Positions 63,451 through 64,000 of a DNA stretch of 64,000 nt are shown here, piece by piece. Source of the stretch: Flavobacterium cheongpyeongense (lineage in GTDB: Bacteria; Bacteroidota; Bacteroidia; Flavobacteriales; Flavobacteriaceae); assembly GCF_003202435.1 (NCBI RefSeq), contig NZ_QJHK01000007.1, positions 1 through 64,000 on the forward strand, in the 5' to 3' direction. The stretch's first letter is position 1. Every line of letters begins with the position of its first letter. The position numbers and the translations under genes are program-made. The notes below the pieces were generated by a model, which searched no databases, had not been told where the DNA came from, and saw nothing but the letters and a program-made list of their open reading frames with translations.

Positions 63451-64000
63451 ATGAAAACAGAAAACCAACCCGTATTCGTTGCCTTTTCCTCCCAAAAGGG
63501 GGGTGTGGGCAAAAGCACCTTTACGGCACTTGCCGCCAGTACCCTGCATTACCGCCTTGGCTACAATGTGGCGGTATTCGATGCCGACTTCCCGCAGCAT
63601 AGTCTCATGAAAATGAAAGACCGGGATTTATCAATGGTCATGGAAAATGAGTTTTTGAAAAAGGCTGCCTTCAGGCAGTTTACAGCTATTGACAAGAAAG
63701 CTTATCCGATCTTTCAGCATAAAGCCGAAGGAGTGCTTCAGGCGGCACATGACTTTGTAGATTCTCTATCAGCTCCTGTTGATTATATTTTTTTTGATCT
63801 TCCGGGAACAGTAAACACTCCTGGCATTTTGAAAGCCCTTGCGGGTATGCATCACATTTTTACGCCGATCACAGCGGACCGTGTTGTGATGGAAAGCACC
63901 CTTATTTTTACCCAGCTTATGAAGGATGTTATTATGAAAAAAGGAGACACGTCCATAAAAACAATCAACCTGTTTTGGAATCAGGTGGACGGCCGTGAAC
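63451..64000 (+). CDS. ParA-like TraA, cut by the window edge
   Basis: An open frame begins at ATG 63451 and runs to the end of the window, at least 183 codons. It opens MKTENQPVFVAFSSQKGGVG, with Walker A KGGVGKST (residues 16-23), then VAVFDADFPQHSL (A') and YIFFDLPGTVNTPG (Walker B). This is the ParA-type ATPase named TraA in CTnDOT-like elements, the first gene of the transfer operon. It is thought to act in regulation or partition of the element. The start follows a purine-rich leader with no Shine-Dalgarno. Confidence 0.85.
   Translation, partial: MKTENQPVFVAFSSQKGGVGKSTFTALAASTLHYRLGYNVAVFDADFPQHSLMKMKDRDLSMVMENEFLKKAAFRQFTAIDKKAYPIFQHKAEGVLQAAHDFVDSLSAPVDYIFFDLPGTVNTPGILKALAGMHHIFTPITADRVVMESTLIFTQLMKDVIMKKGDTSIKTINLFWNQVDGRE

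Larger units (their letters stand above)
25774..64000. mobile_element. integrative and conjugative element, partial
   Basis: The left limit is the tRNA fragment at 25774-25795; the right end is outside the window. Supporting content, in order: defence cargo (26.3-33.4 kb), HTH and CinA-like genes, an uptake and synthesis cargo (34.9-48.0 kb), RteC, a HTH protein, DUF3945-like, topoisomerase III, a Gabija-like operon, coupling protein, relaxase, relaxosome protein and traA. This set is typical of CTnDOT-like elements of Bacteroidota. No integrase is visible, so it should lie to the right. That all of this belongs to one element is inference. Confidence 0.65.

Overview
The window looks like a chromosomal segment of a Flavobacteriaceae bacterium, Flavobacterium or a close relative (phylum Bacteroidota). 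The reasons are the AT-rich sequence, two SusC/SusD outer-membrane uptake pairs, an RteC-type regulator, Bacteroidota-type mobilisation genes, and weak or absent Shine-Dalgarno sites. No complete tRNA or rRNA gene was seen.

Positions 1-3400 hold a small accessory patch: an antitoxin whose ParE/RelE partner has lost its start codon, and a two-gene ParA operon. Both are bracketed by repeated terminator-like hairpins. Positions 3544-16624 are a minus-strand sulfatase locus reading SusC, SusD, two Cys-type sulfatases, a 39-residue membrane protein, a sterol-desaturase-like hydroxylase, a frameshifted rhodanese-thioredoxin protein, a formylglycine-generating enzyme that would activate the sulfatases, and a YeiH-type transporter. 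There are no glycoside hydrolases or lyases, so the likely role is release and handling of sulfate from sulfate esters. Positions 16.7-18.9 kb hold an IS5-like transposase relic and a divergent HxlR regulator/NmrA-like reductase pair.

Positions 19.1-25.1 kb encode a TPR histidine kinase and a LytTR response regulator between unusual proteins without signal peptides: one resembling GH64 beta-1,3-glucanases, one with an internal duplication, and one orphan.

At 25774-25795 lies the 3' end of a tRNA gene, minus strand, followed by what looks like its native terminator. The rest of the tRNA is missing. This is what the far attachment site of an integrative element looks like, with the element on the right. 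From here to 64000 I read the window as part of an integrative and conjugative element (ICE). Its cargo comes first: a Dam-like methylase with a DGQHR/HEPN protein, and facing it an operon of metallophosphoesterase, ORC/CDC6-like ATPase and an unknown protein. Both look like uncharacterised defence systems. Next come a HTH gene and a CinA-like gene, then a strongly folded intergenic region. After that is a SusC/SusD/S9-peptidase/DUF6520/MauE module and a PLP alpha-oxoamine-synthase-GNAT fusion with an AraC regulator and a 21-bp-phased repeat array.

The ICE backbone follows: RteC, a HTH protein, a DUF3945-like protein and topoisomerase III. Inside it sits a third defence operon, GajA-like OLD nuclease, GajB-like helicase and a HEPN/RES-domain protein. 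The transfer genes come last: a TraG/VirD4 coupling protein, relaxase, relaxosome accessory protein, a hairpin-rich oriT-like region and the start of a ParA-like traA cut by the window edge. All family assignments come from reading motifs by eye. No database search was run.
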